DNA of 49,440 nucleotides from Bacteroidales bacterium (GTDB taxonomy: Bacteria > Bacteroidota > Bacteroidia > Bacteroidales > UBA932). The DNA lies in NCBI GenBank assembly GCA_017469425.1, contig JAFUGJ010000020.1, positions 1 through 49,440 on the forward strand, given 5' to 3'. The translations under genes and the position numbers were made by a program. Positions 18,984 through 27,719 of this stretch are shown one piece after another. The first letter of the stretch is position 1. Each line of letters opens with the position of its first letter. The notes beneath the pieces are model-generated. The model worked only from the letters and a program-made list of their open reading frames with translations. It had not been told where the DNA came from and searched no databases.

Positions 18984-19008
18984 AGAGTTCGAATTGTAAG
19001 TAATCATA

Positions 19009-19040
19009 CAAAGATAGGTATAGGGCATAAATTTTGCAAG
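19009..19040 (-). promoter_or_regulatory. Putative nadE promoter
   Basis: On the minus strand CTTG (19040-19037, three of four matches to TTTG), a 20-base spacer and TATCTTTG (19016-19009) precede the nadE start at 18983 by about 25 bases. Confidence 0.6.
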
Positions 19041-19067
19041 AAACGGACCGTACTAAAATAGATTCAG

Positions 19068-19508
19068 ATGACAAGAGAAGAAATCAAAACCATCATCCCC
19101 CACAGGGCTCCCATGCTGCTTGTGGACGAGAGTGAAATCCAGGCCGACGGCAGTGTAATCTCCAAATATACCATTCCCCAGGATGCATTCTTCGTGCAGG
19201 GGCACTTCCCCGGATACCCGGTAGTACCCGGCGTAATCCTTTGCGAAATCATGGCACAGGGCAGCGTGCTGCTTATCCCGAGGGAACTGCTGCAGGTAAA
19301 CACCGCGATGTATGCAGGGCTTGACGGCGTAAAATTCAAGAATTCCGCCTTCCCCGGAGACACCATCGAGGTGAGTTCCAAGCTTGTCGAGCTCCGTGCT
19401 CCCCTCGTGATAGTGGAATCCGCCGCAAAGGTCAACGGAAAACTTTGCGCCAAAGGAACTCTCAAATTCTTCCTTGTTCCCAAAGAAAACCTGAAAGGCA
19501 TACAATGA
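19068..19508 (+). CDS. fabZ: 3-hydroxyacyl-ACP dehydratase, FabZ type
   Basis: The 146-residue hot-dog-fold protein has the FabZ active-site segment GHFPGYPVVPGV with His46, and the second catalytic residue Glu60 in ILCEIMAQ. It begins with the typical IKTIIPHRAPML. It removes water from 3-hydroxyacyl-ACP in fatty-acid elongation. The stop overlaps the thioesterase start by ATGA, which pairs chain elongation with chain release. In many Bacteroidales FabZ is fused to LpxC; here it stands alone, so a second copy elsewhere is likely. Confidence 0.88.
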   Translation: MTREEIKTIIPHRAPMLLVDESEIQADGSVISKYTIPQDAFFVQGHFPGYPVVPGVILCEIMAQGSVLLIPRELLQVNTAMYAGLDGVKFKNSAFPGDTIEVSSKLVELRAPLVIVESAAKVNGKLCAKGTLKFFLVPKENLKGIQ

Positions 19509-20251
19509 TGGCTGCTCCCATAGTAGAAGACAAATTTGTCATCAGCAGCTACGAGACCGACACTGCAGCCCGCATCAAGGGCCAGTACATCCAGAATCAC
19601 CTGCAGGAGATTGCTTACCAGGGCTCGGAATTCTGCGGATGCAGCTACGAAGTGCTTCGCACACGCGGGCTTTTCTGGGCTCTCAACCGTATTCATTTCC
19701 AGGTGCTGGAATGCCCGAAATGGGGCGACGAGGTCATCCTGCAGACATGGTCGCGCGGGCAGACAGGGCCCCTTTGGCACCGTAATTTCCGGATGTACAA
19801 GGCCGGTGACATGTCCAGCCCCGTCATTCTCGGCACTTCGGCATGGACACTACTTGATTTGGAGAACCGCAGCATTTTCAGGGGCGAAACCGGGTTCGAC
19901 GAAAGTCTGCACTATGCCGAGGACACACTCCCCTTCTGCACCAAGATAGCGGTTCCCAGGGAGCTCGGACAAGTAGGCGAGGCGACGCATACCGTCTTAT
20001 TCTCGGATTTGGACACGAACGGCCATGCGAACAACTGCCAATATACCCAGTGGGCGATGGATGCCCTTCCCCTCGAATATGTGAAATCACATATCCTTCG
20101 CGATGTGCAGGTGTGCTATTATCACGAGATTCATGCAGGCGAAACCGTCGCCCTGAGCGTCGCCCGTGACGGCGACACCTGGTTCGTCACCGGCAAAGTG
20201 GGTGAACTGCAATGCTTTGTGGAAAGGATTGAATTTGCGGCAGAGGCTTAG
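19505..20251 (+). CDS. Acyl-ACP thioesterase (FAT family)
   Basis: The 248-residue protein has two hot-dog halves. The catalytic Asn172 and His174 lie in the DLDTNGHANNCQY segment, and the first half has RTRGLFWALNR, a typical FatA/FatB-like stretch. It hydrolyses acyl-ACP to free fatty acid, ending chain growth. ATG 19505 is taken as start because it overlaps the fabZ stop (ATGA); translation upstream would run through fabZ in another frame. The stop shares TTAG with the convergent glpC stop. Confidence 0.88.
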   Translation: MMAAPIVEDKFVISSYETDTAARIKGQYIQNHLQEIAYQGSEFCGCSYEVLRTRGLFWALNRIHFQVLECPKWGDEVILQTWSRGQTGPLWHRNFRMYKAGDMSSPVILGTSAWTLLDLENRSIFRGETGFDESLHYAEDTLPFCTKIAVPRELGQVGEATHTVLFSDLDTNGHANNCQYTQWAMDALPLEYVKSHILRDVQVCYYHEIHAGETVALSVARDGDTWFVTGKVGELQCFVERIEFAAEA

Positions 20252-21462
20252 TCGTCCAGAGCCCGGGCCAATATTTCTACAGGATTGAGTACGGGAACTC
20301 CCGTGCTCATTTCTATTTGCCATTTGCAGGTTTCACACTCCGTAGCCACGACGGTTCCCTCAGAATACCCTTCCCTGATGTCGGAGAACAGCCGCGAACC
20401 TATTTCCTGGGAATAGGCGTAGTTCTCTTTCTTGAAGCCGAAGGTGCCTGCAATGCCGCAGCAGTTCTGGTCGAGCGCCACCAGTTCCAGCCCCGGAATC
20501 ATTTTCAGGAGTTCGAGCGAATAGTATTGCCAGCCGAGTTTCTGCATGTGGCAGGCGATGTGATACAGCACGCGCATGCGAAAATCCTTGCGGAAACGCA
20601 GTTTCACTTCGCCGGAAACAATCTTGGTATAGAGCCAGCGGCTTGCGAGCATAATGGAATCGCGCACATCGGCATTGTCAATTCCGAGGACATCGGGATA
20701 CTCGTCCCGCATGGTGAGAGTGCAGGTAGACGATACCGTGAGCACACTCTCCCCTGCCTCGACCGCCTTGCGCATTGAGAAGAGGTTGACATTCGCCTGC
20801 CTGCGGGCTTTTGCCGCAAAGCCGTTGCTCATCAGGGCCACTCCGCAGCACTTCTCCTTTTCAAGAAGATGCACCCCGTAACCGGCAGCATTTACGAGCT
20901 TCACCAAATCCTTACCGAGCTGAGGATAATTATAGTTGGTGTAGCATCCGTGGAAGAAGGTCACGAATTTGTCGAAAGCGCTTTGGTCCTGCTTGCGGAA
21001 CCAGCTCTCGAACTTCTCGCCACAGTAGCGGGGGAAGCTGCGGTGCTTGTCAACACCAATCACTCCATGCATCAGGGCCTTCACGCCCTTCATCTTGAGA
21101 GCGCCGTTCACGATAGGCGAAAGCGGGCTGGCAATGCTTCCCACGAGGTCGGTGGATGCAAGCGTCCAGTCGCGCACGCCCCGCAGGCCCTTGACCTTTG
21201 CCTGCGAGCCATATTGGATGCGGGCCTGCTGAATCATGTCGCCCACATGCACATCGGAAGGACAGGCAACCTCGCAGCGCTTGCAGTTCAAGCAGTATTT
21301 GAGGGCATAATCGTAGAATGCAGGATCCTTCAGGCGGTAGCGCTCCCCGTCCGGTCCGGCCTTTTTGGGGCCGGGATAGTCGGGATTTGCCGCAAGCATG
21401 GGGCATACCAGGGTGCAGAGGTTGCACTTCAGGCAGCTTTCGAGTCTATTCTTTTCCTGCAT
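20248..21462 (-). CDS. glpC: Anaerobic glycerol-3-phosphate dehydrogenase subunit C
   Basis: The 404-residue iron-sulfur protein has two ferredoxin-like 4Fe-4S motifs, C-x2-C-x2-C-x3-C at Cys10-Cys20 and at Cys57-Cys67, and two CCG-type cysteine domains (CCGVALMSNG and CCGIAGTFGF). It is the membrane-associated electron-transfer subunit that passes electrons from GlpA to the quinone pool. The start MQEKNRLESC is chosen from the family N-terminus and overlaps the glpB 3' end by 17 bases. It is the last gene of the rmlB-to-glpC run. Its stop overlaps that of the convergent thioesterase. Confidence 0.9.
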   Translation of the reverse strand: MQEKNRLESCLKCNLCTLVCPMLAANPDYPGPKKAGPDGERYRLKDPAFYDYALKYCLNCKRCEVACPSDVHVGDMIQQARIQYGSQAKVKGLRGVRDWTLASTDLVGSIASPLSPIVNGALKMKGVKALMHGVIGVDKHRSFPRYCGEKFESWFRKQDQSAFDKFVTFFHGCYTNYNYPQLGKDLVKLVNAAGYGVHLLEKEKCCGVALMSNGFAAKARRQANVNLFSMRKAVEAGESVLTVSSTCTLTMRDEYPDVLGIDNADVRDSIMLASRWLYTKIVSGEVKLRFRKDFRMRVLYHIACHMQKLGWQYYSLELLKMIPGLELVALDQNCCGIAGTFGFKKENYAYSQEIGSRLFSDIREGYSEGTVVATECETCKWQIEMSTGVPVLNPVEILARALDD

Positions 21463-22021
21463 GGTCCAACAAATAATCAAGGTCGCATTCATCAAAACCG
21501 GCTGCCACTATGTCACCTGCGGCATAGAGATTGAGAGCCGGAACCCCGCCGAACAGAATCCTCCCGTACGCATCGGTCCTGACTCCGAAATCCATGAATG
21601 GCTGTCTCTCGGAAAAACCTTCCTTGAACCAGTCCGTCCTGTCGCCTGCGGACAGCACATCGGAGCCGAATACCGGTTCCCAGACATGCAGCTTGTCCGA
21701 CAGCAATCCTCGGGAGAAGAACTTTCCCGTGGCAAGGATGAAATCCGAAGCGTACAAAGGCGTGCCGTTCCCAAGGTTTCTGGTATATATGGCAAGGAGC
21801 CCGGAGCCGTCCCAGATGCCGCCCTCGGCCCGGTCGCCTCTCAGGATGACTGCGCCCTTGCTCTGAAGGGCAGCCAAACGCGCATAGGGCGAAGGGGAAG
21901 CGCTCTCAGAGAGCGAAAGCCCGTCGGAAACGACGCAGACCTTCATTCCCGCCGCGCAAAGGCGCCCGGCAAGACTGCATCCGGTCCATCCACCCCCGAT
22001 TATGACAATGTCAAAGTTCAT
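21446..22021 (-). CDS. glpB: Compact glycerol-3-phosphate dehydrogenase subunit B
   Basis: The 191-residue flavoprotein begins with the dinucleotide-binding loop IIGGGWTG (~7-14). It keeps the GlpB C-terminal landmarks EPVFGSDVL, RTDWFKEGF, FGVRTD and YAAGDIVAA. Family members are usually ~420 residues. Comparison from memory places the loss in the middle, with the first ~45 residues joining directly to the part that begins near AGDRxxxGI in long forms. The frame is uninterrupted and overlaps both neighbours (11 bases with glpA, 17 with glpC), so the short form looks like a real gene and not an obvious frameshift. GlpB is thought to hold flavin and link GlpA to GlpC. Confidence 0.8.
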   Translation of the reverse strand: MNFDIVIIGGGWTGCSLAGRLCAAGMKVCVVSDGLSLSESASPSPYARLAALQSKGAVILRGDRAEGGIWDGSGLLAIYTRNLGNGTPLYASDFILATGKFFSRGLLSDKLHVWEPVFGSDVLSAGDRTDWFKEGFSERQPFMDFGVRTDAYGRILFGGVPALNLYAAGDIVAAGFDECDLDYLLDHAGKE

Positions 22022-23564
22022 TTCCGTTTGTCCTTATCATATATTCCGCTTCCCGTAGAGTCTCACCCCAAAGCACGGGAGTCATCCCCTTCCAGCGCTC
22101 ATCCAGATACTCTTTTACAAGCACATCGGCAGGATAAGCATCGCTTCCGAGTATTTCCGAAAGGACGGCAGCTACCTTACGGACGCAGAAAGAGCCCTGG
22201 CAAGTGCCCATTCCTACACGGGTATGGCGCCTCAGGTCCGAAACATTCCGCACTCCGAAATGTCGCACGGCATATTCGATTTCTGCGCGGGTAACGCTTT
22301 CGCACTCGCAAATCACTTCCCTGCCCTTCTCAAAATCCATCATGGACACTTCCCCGCCATGCCGTCCGATTGCTGCCTTCGCATAGCCGGGATCCTCAAA
22401 ACGGGGTTTTCTGCCCTCGGAACCGGGAAGGGAAAGACGGGCGGTCATGCATGCGGCACTGACGCCCAGTTTCCTGCACACGAGGTCGGTAGCCATCTCG
22501 GCCATGAGCCTTGCGGTTGTAAGCTTGCCGCCAGTGATGGTAATCAGCCCGGGAATGGAATCCCTCTCTTCATGATCCAGGAGCACGATGCCACGGCTGA
22601 CATTGCGTCCGTCACCTGCGGGATCGGCCACAACCAGAGGCCGCACTCCGGCATAGGCGCGGATAATGCGCGTCCTTTCAAGGGATGGCACAAGCTGTAT
22701 TCCCTCACGAAGAAGCAAATCGACTTCGGCGGGAGTCGCCCTCATGTCGTCGATGGTATCCATCGGAACCTTGTCGGAGGTGGTGCCCAGAACACTTACA
22801 ACATCGCCCGGCACGAGAATGTCGGCATTCGCGGGCTTGCGGCAACGGTTGATAACCATATTCGCCACCCTGTGGCCGAATATTATAAGGGAGCCCTTGC
22901 TGGGCATCATGCTGATTTGCGCTCCGGCTGCGCGGGCGATGTCCGCAGTCCATATTCCGGCTGCAAGAACCACCTGCGAGGCGTAAATATCGGCGCCAAA
23001 TGCGGTGCGTACGCCCTTTACACGGCCATTATCCTTGATAAGGGATGCCACTGCCGTAAACTTGAGTATGTCGGCGCCGTGGCGCTGTGCGTCAAGAATG
23101 TTTGCATCCACCAGGCGGAAAGGGTCCACCGCGGCATCCGGCACCTTGACGGCACCTATTATCGAAGGATTGACCGCCGGTTCAAGACGCAGCGCTTCGG
23201 CAGGGTCCATCGCTTCGGCACTGATGCCTGCTTCGCGGCATTTGGCAATGAATCCCGCCTGATAGTCAAGACCGTCTTCCGGAAGGCTGATGAAAAGGCC
23301 CTCAGTCTGTTCCACGCAATTCGAGGCTATGCGGCGGAGAATCCGGTTTTCGATGATGCATTCTTCTGCGCCTTCCCTGTCGGTGACGGCATAGCGGGCC
23401 CCGCTGTGGAGCAGGCCATGATTACGCCCGGAAGCTCCATCGCAAATATCTCCGCGCTCAATCAGAAGGGTTTTCAGCCCCCGAAGAGCACAGTCGCGGG
23501 CCGTAGACGCACCGGTAACGCCTCCTCCGACTATAATGACATCATATTCCCTGCGCAGCTGCAT
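22011..23564 (-). CDS. glpA: Anaerobic glycerol-3-phosphate dehydrogenase subunit A
   Basis: The 517-residue FAD enzyme has the Rossmann loop VGGGVTGAS at 12-20 and the FAD-dehydrogenase segment GASGRNHGLLHSG (~44-56). A C-terminal BFD-like [2Fe-2S] domain has Cys417/Cys419 (CEC) and a C-x4-C pair near 453-458 (GTCQGSFC). It oxidises glycerol-3-phosphate to dihydroxyacetone phosphate and hands electrons to GlpB/GlpC. It starts five bases after the UDP-sugar epimerase gene, so it lies within a sugar-nucleotide transcription unit and not beside glpF or glpK. Confidence 0.93.
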   Translation of the reverse strand: MQLRREYDVIIVGGGVTGASTARDCALRGLKTLLIERGDICDGASGRNHGLLHSGARYAVTDREGAEECIIENRILRRIASNCVEQTEGLFISLPEDGLDYQAGFIAKCREAGISAEAMDPAEALRLEPAVNPSIIGAVKVPDAAVDPFRLVDANILDAQRHGADILKFTAVASLIKDNGRVKGVRTAFGADIYASQVVLAAGIWTADIARAAGAQISMMPSKGSLIIFGHRVANMVINRCRKPANADILVPGDVVSVLGTTSDKVPMDTIDDMRATPAEVDLLLREGIQLVPSLERTRIIRAYAGVRPLVVADPAGDGRNVSRGIVLLDHEERDSIPGLITITGGKLTTARLMAEMATDLVCRKLGVSAACMTARLSLPGSEGRKPRFEDPGYAKAAIGRHGGEVSMMDFEKGREVICECESVTRAEIEYAVRHFGVRNVSDLRRHTRVGMGTCQGSFCVRKVAAVLSEILGSDAYPADVLVKEYLDERWKGMTPVLWGETLREAEYMIRTNGNEL

Positions 23565-23569
23565 CCTTT

Positions 23570-24550
23570 TTATTTAAGAGGATTCAAATCGGATTTGTAC
23601 CACTTCATGAATTCGGATATGCCCTCGTGCAGGTTCCAGTGGGGCTTGTATCCCACTTCCCGTTCAAGATGCGAAGTGTCGGCATTGGTCTGATAAACAT
23701 CGCCTGGCTGCATGGGAAGGAAAGTCTTGTTGGCTTCCTTTCCGTAGGCCGTCTCGATTTCGGAGATAAAGTCCATGAGCCTGACCGGATTGGAGCAGCC
23801 GATATTATACACCTTGTAGGGAACGCCGTTGGGGCAGTCTTCAGCCTTTGGCTGGTGGTCGAGAACCCTGATGGTTCCTTCCGCAATGTCGTCGATGAAG
23901 GTGAAGTCACGAATCATGTCGCCATTGTTGAACACCTTGATGGCTTCGCCGCGGGAAATTGCTCCGGCAAAAAGCATCGGGCTCATGTCCGGACGCCCCC
24001 AGGGGCCATACACGGTGAAATAACGCAACCCGGTCACGGCAAATCCATAGAGCTTTGCGTAGGCATGGGCCATCAGTTCGTTGCTCTTTTTGGTTGCGGC
24101 ATACAGCGAGACAGGATTATCCACTTTGTCGTCCTCACTGTAGGGAACCTTCGCGTTGAGCCCGTAAACCGAAGACGAAGATGCGAACACGAGGTATCTG
24201 ACGCCATGATTCCGGCAAGCTTCCAGAATGTTCAGGAAGCCCACCAGATTGCTTTCCAGATAAGAATAGGGATTGGTGATTGAGTAACGCACCCCCGCCT
24301 GGGCGGCAAGGTTGATGACTTTGTCGAATTTTTCCGCTTCAAAGAGGGCGTCAACCGCAGCCTTGTCGGCTATGTCCATCTTGCGTATCCTGTCGCCGAG
24401 CCCGAAAGCTTCCACACGCCCGTGTTTCAGACGGACATCGTAATAATCGTTGAAATTATCGACTCCAATGACATCATCACCCCTTCGAAGGAGCATCGAC
24501 ATCACCTTTGAGCCTATGAACCCGGCAGCGCCGGTAACCAATATCTTCAT
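23570..24550 (-). CDS. NAD-dependent sugar-nucleotide epimerase, UDP-glucuronate 4-epimerase type
   Basis: The 326-residue short-chain dehydrogenase has GAAGFIG (7-13), a substrate segment DNFNDYYDVRLK (31-42), the serine of SSSSVYG (~124-130) and the YxxxK pair Tyr150/Lys154. YGPWGRPDMSPMLF is characteristic of UDP-glucuronate 4-epimerases, which make UDP-galacturonate for capsule or LPS. Its start overlaps the upstream dehydratase stop by ATGA. The exact substrate is inferred from motifs, and a related UDP-hexose epimerase is possible. Confidence 0.82.
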   Translation of the reverse strand: MKILVTGAAGFIGSKVMSMLLRRGDDVIGVDNFNDYYDVRLKHGRVEAFGLGDRIRKMDIADKAAVDALFEAEKFDKVINLAAQAGVRYSITNPYSYLESNLVGFLNILEACRNHGVRYLVFASSSSVYGLNAKVPYSEDDKVDNPVSLYAATKKSNELMAHAYAKLYGFAVTGLRYFTVYGPWGRPDMSPMLFAGAISRGEAIKVFNNGDMIRDFTFIDDIAEGTIRVLDHQPKAEDCPNGVPYKVYNIGCSNPVRLMDFISEIETAYGKEANKTFLPMQPGDVYQTNADTSHLEREVGYKPHWNLHEGISEFMKWYKSDLNPLK

Positions 24551-26517
24551 TGCTGATGTTTATTTTTGTCAAGTACGGAATATACCGAATTGTTGCTCAC
24601 ATATTCGGGCACTATTTCCTTCATTTTCGCCACGGTTTCCATGGGCTGATAGGTCTTTGCTATGACAAAGAGCTCGTCTATCTGCCTGCAGGCAATATCC
24701 CAGTCGTACTCGCGGACTTGCGCCACGCGAATCTTCTCATGGAACGAGGGCAGGGTTCCTTCCTTGTTGCTGAGCACTTCCTCGTAGAGCTTTTCACCTT
24801 CGCGAAGGCCCGTATAAACAATTTCCACCCCTTCCGCACCGGAAAGGCGTATCATTCTCTTGGCAAGGTCGGAAATCTTGACGGCCTCGCCCATGTCGAA
24901 CACCAGAATCTGACCTCCCTCTCCCTGGGTTCCGGCTTCGAGCACCAGTTTGCAGGCTTCGGGAATGAGCATGAAGAAACGCACTATGTCGGGGTCTGTG
25001 ACCGTCACCGGACCGCCCCTGCGGATTTGCTCCTTGAACAGAGGAATCACCGAGCCGTTGGAACCGAGGACATTGCCGAAACGGGTCGTGACGAACTGCG
25101 TGTTTCCTTTGACTTTGCCCGCCTGCTCCGCAGCATTGAGAGCCTGGACATAGATTTCGCAGATTCGTTTGGAGCAGCCCATCACATTGGTAGGGTTCAC
25201 TGCCTTGTCGGTGGAAATCATCACGAATTTCCGGACTCCATATTTGACCGAAAGGTCGGCAAGAACCTTCGTGCCGTACACATTGTTGAGAACGGCTTCG
25301 GGGGGATTGTCCTCCATCATGGGCACATGCTTGTATGCGGCGGCATGGAATACATAATCGGGGCGGAAGGACTTGAATATGGCGTCCATGCGGCTGGAGT
25401 GGCATATCGAAGTAACGATGGCCGACGACTTGACATCGGGGAACTCCTTGTTCATCATGATGCGGATGTCGTGCTGAGGAGTTTCAGCCTGGTCGAGAAG
25501 CATCATTTCGGCAGGGCCGAACGAAGCGACCTGCCGCACTATTTCACTGCCTATCGAACCGGCAGAACCGGTAACCAGGACCCTCGTACCATGGAGCATC
25601 TTACCGATGGACTCCATGTCGACTTCTATCTGCTCACGGGGAAGAAGGTCTTCGATATTCACCTCCTGAAGCTCGGGAGCCTTGCCCGGAGCCCACTCGT
25701 CGGGGCGATGCATCATGTAAATCTTCGCCCCGGATGCAATGATGAGGTCCTGCAGGCGCTGGTCGCGGCGGAAAGTTTCGTTGCGGAGCGGAGAAATCAG
25801 CACCGCCTTGATTTCTTTCTTCTGCAGGATTCCGGTCAGCCTGTCATCGACCGCATAGACCTTCTCCCCGAGAAGATGGGCGTATCCCAGTTTGGGATCG
25901 TGCGATATGAATCCCTTGATATTGAACCTCGAAGGCTTTTCATTGCGAATGCTCTTTGCAAGACCGATTCCTCCGCTTTGGATACCGTACACAAACGCCT
26001 TCGGGGCATCCTGCACCTGGTAGATAAGGTCGTAAAGCATCTTCACCGCGAGACGCACAAGCATCATCCCGATTGCAGCCGTAATGCTGACTATCAGTAT
26101 CTGGGCGGTGCGGGTGTCGGTAAAGAAGCCGGAGCCGTCACCATTCAGAAGGAAGTGAAGACCTACTGCGAAGACGCATCCGAAAATCATTGCATAGATT
26201 ATCTGCAACAAATCGACGAAGGAAGAATAACGGACGACTGCAGTATATGTGTGGAAAATGCGGAAGCCGACAATGTACGGAATTCCCAGCACCGCAAAAG
26301 TTCGGACAAGCGCAGGCAGATTATCCCTGAAGGCATTGAAACCCATGAACGACACATAGACGCAGACCGACGCGAAGGCCAGAATCAAGGTGTCAATCAG
26401 GATGAGCAGCCAATATGGCGCCACCCTCTTGCTGAAATACCAGTCGACTATGTTGTGCAGTTTTGCTGTAAAGAAATTATTCGGCATGGCATTCCGTATT
26501 TTGTTCTTTTGAGTCAT
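24547..26517 (-). CDS. FlaA1/PglF/CapD-like membrane nucleotide-sugar 4,6-dehydratase
   Basis: The 656-residue protein has four membrane helices (~34-58, ~72-90, ~104-124, ~138-160), a CoA-binding-like Rossmann segment (~170-290) and a C-terminal dehydratase domain. That domain has GSAGSIG at 317-323, the catalytic TDK at 436-438 and the MGCSKR form of the YxxxK motif (Met446, Lys450), which marks the long PglF type. These enzymes dehydrate UDP-GlcNAc at the start of bacillosamine or QuiNAc pathways. The ATG follows the rmlB stop with no spacer (TAAATG), and the stop overlaps the epimerase start. Confidence 0.9.
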   Translation of the reverse strand: MTQKNKIRNAMPNNFFTAKLHNIVDWYFSKRVAPYWLLILIDTLILAFASVCVYVSFMGFNAFRDNLPALVRTFAVLGIPYIVGFRIFHTYTAVVRYSSFVDLLQIIYAMIFGCVFAVGLHFLLNGDGSGFFTDTRTAQILIVSITAAIGMMLVRLAVKMLYDLIYQVQDAPKAFVYGIQSGGIGLAKSIRNEKPSRFNIKGFISHDPKLGYAHLLGEKVYAVDDRLTGILQKKEIKAVLISPLRNETFRRDQRLQDLIIASGAKIYMMHRPDEWAPGKAPELQEVNIEDLLPREQIEVDMESIGKMLHGTRVLVTGSAGSIGSEIVRQVASFGPAEMMLLDQAETPQHDIRIMMNKEFPDVKSSAIVTSICHSSRMDAIFKSFRPDYVFHAAAYKHVPMMEDNPPEAVLNNVYGTKVLADLSVKYGVRKFVMISTDKAVNPTNVMGCSKRICEIYVQALNAAEQAGKVKGNTQFVTTRFGNVLGSNGSVIPLFKEQIRRGGPVTVTDPDIVRFFMLIPEACKLVLEAGTQGEGGQILVFDMGEAVKISDLAKRMIRLSGAEGVEIVYTGLREGEKLYEEVLSNKEGTLPSFHEKIRVAQVREYDWDIACRQIDELFVIAKTYQPMETVAKMKEIVPEYVSNNSVYSVLDKNKHQQ

Positions 26518-27666
26518 TTATCCTGCCCCCCCCCCATAATACATTTCGGCGTAGTATTTCTGGTACTCTCCGGAGGTGACATTGTCCATCCAATCCTGGT
26601 TTTCAAGGTACCAGCGGACGGTTTTTTCAATTCCTTCCTCGAACTGAAGGCTGGGCTCCCAGCCAAGTTCGCGCTGAAGTTTGCGGGAATCGATGGCATA
26701 GCGGAGGTCGTGCCCGGCACGGTCGGTCACATAGGTTATCAGGTCCAGGTCGGTACCCTCAGGGCGGCCCAGAAGACGGTCGACGGTGCTTACGAGCACT
26801 TTGATGATGTCGATATTCTTCCACTCGTTGAAACCTCCGATATTGTAGGTTTCGGCAATCTTGCCTTCATTGAAGATAAGGTCGATGGCCCTGGCGTGGT
26901 CCTCGACATAAAGCCAGTCGCGCACATTCTCACCTTTACCATAGACGGGCAGCGGCTTGCGGTGGCGGATATTGTTTATGAAAAGCGGTATCAGCTTTTC
27001 CGGAAACTGATAAGGCCCGTAGTTGTTGGAACAGTTGGTGACGATGGTGGGAAGGCCGTAGGTGTCGTGGAAGGCACGGACGAAGTGGTCGCTGCCGGCC
27101 TTGGACGCGCTGTACGGGCTGTGCGGCTGATATTTCAAATCTTCAGTGAAGAACTTTTCGCCGTAGGCAAGATGATGCGCGCCGGAACTGGCCTTGGTCG
27201 TGAAAGGAGGTTCGATGCCCTGCGGCTCGGTCATTTCGAGCGCTCCATAAACCTCGTCGGTGCTGATGTGATAGAAGCGCTTGCCTTCGTATTTCTCCGG
27301 CAGGCTCTCCCAAAAAACTTTTGCAGCCTGCAGAAGGCTCAGAGTGCCTATCACATTGGTGCGGGCAAATGTAAAGGGGTCCTTGATGCTGCGGTCCACA
27401 TGACTTTCGGCGGCAAGGTGGATTATGCCTTCCACCTTTTCTTCGCGCATCAGCGAAAGCATGGCGTCGAAATCACAGATATCCGCCTTCACGAAGCGGT
27501 AATTGGGTTTGTCCTCTATATCTTTCAGATTCGCAAGGTTGCCCGCGTAAGTAAGCTTGTCGACATTGATTATCCGGCTTTGGGGATATTTATTTACGAA
27601 AAGACGAACCACATGGCTCCCTATGAAGCCTGCCCCGCCCGTGACAATAATTGATTTCTGAAGCAT
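26518..27666 (-). CDS. rmlB: dTDP-glucose 4,6-dehydratase
   Basis: The 382-residue enzyme has GGAGFIG at 10-16, LTYAGNL (~38-44), the catalytic STDE at 135-138 and the Tyr185/Lys189 pair in PYSASK. It converts dTDP-glucose to the 4-keto-6-deoxy sugar used for rhamnose and other deoxysugars. A ~20-residue insert (~150-180) before PHSPYSASK is longer than in the commonest RmlB forms. The last codons run through a tract of ten G (26526-26535) giving a Gly-Gly-Gly-Ala-Gly tail. No rmlA, rmlC or rmlD is in the window. ATG 27666 fits the conserved N-terminus and the promoter spacing. Confidence 0.93.
   Translation of the reverse strand: MLQKSIIVTGGAGFIGSHVVRLFVNKYPQSRIINVDKLTYAGNLANLKDIEDKPNYRFVKADICDFDAMLSLMREEKVEGIIHLAAESHVDRSIKDPFTFARTNVIGTLSLLQAAKVFWESLPEKYEGKRFYHISTDEVYGALEMTEPQGIEPPFTTKASSGAHHLAYGEKFFTEDLKYQPHSPYSASKAGSDHFVRAFHDTYGLPTIVTNCSNNYGPYQFPEKLIPLFINNIRHRKPLPVYGKGENVRDWLYVEDHARAIDLIFNEGKIAETYNIGGFNEWKNIDIIKVLVSTVDRLLGRPEGTDLDLITYVTDRAGHDLRYAIDSRKLQRELGWEPSLQFEEGIEKTVRWYLENQDWMDNVTSGEYQKYYAEMYYGGGAG
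26526..26535. repeat. Homopolymer C10/G10 tract at the rmlB 3' end
   Basis: Ten consecutive C on the plus strand (G on the coding strand) lie six bases before the rmlB stop and nine before the next start codon. Such runs are slippage-prone both in replication and in sequencing. Confidence 0.95.
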
Positions 27667-27688
27667 TTTACACACATCTATAAGTGTG

Positions 27689-27719
27689 CAAAATTAAAAA
27701 TATTAATCAATAATTCAAA
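27689..27719 (-). promoter_or_regulatory. Bacteroidales-type promoter of the rmlB-glpC operon
   Basis: On the minus strand TTTG (27719-27716), a 19-base spacer and TAATTTTG (27696-27689) match both consensus boxes, 23 bases before the rmlB ATG. The -33 box lies inside the end of the upstream co-directional gene. Confidence 0.8.

Noticed and set aside
22224-23693. Long plus-strand frame opposite glpA
   Set aside because: Antisense shadow; glpA carries clear FAD and [2Fe-2S] motifs.
24550-27654. Very long open frame (over 1000 codons) on the plus strand opposite the FlaA1-like and rmlB genes
   Set aside because: It is an antisense shadow of two well-identified enzymes, caused by high-G+C codon use; its product has no recognisable domain.
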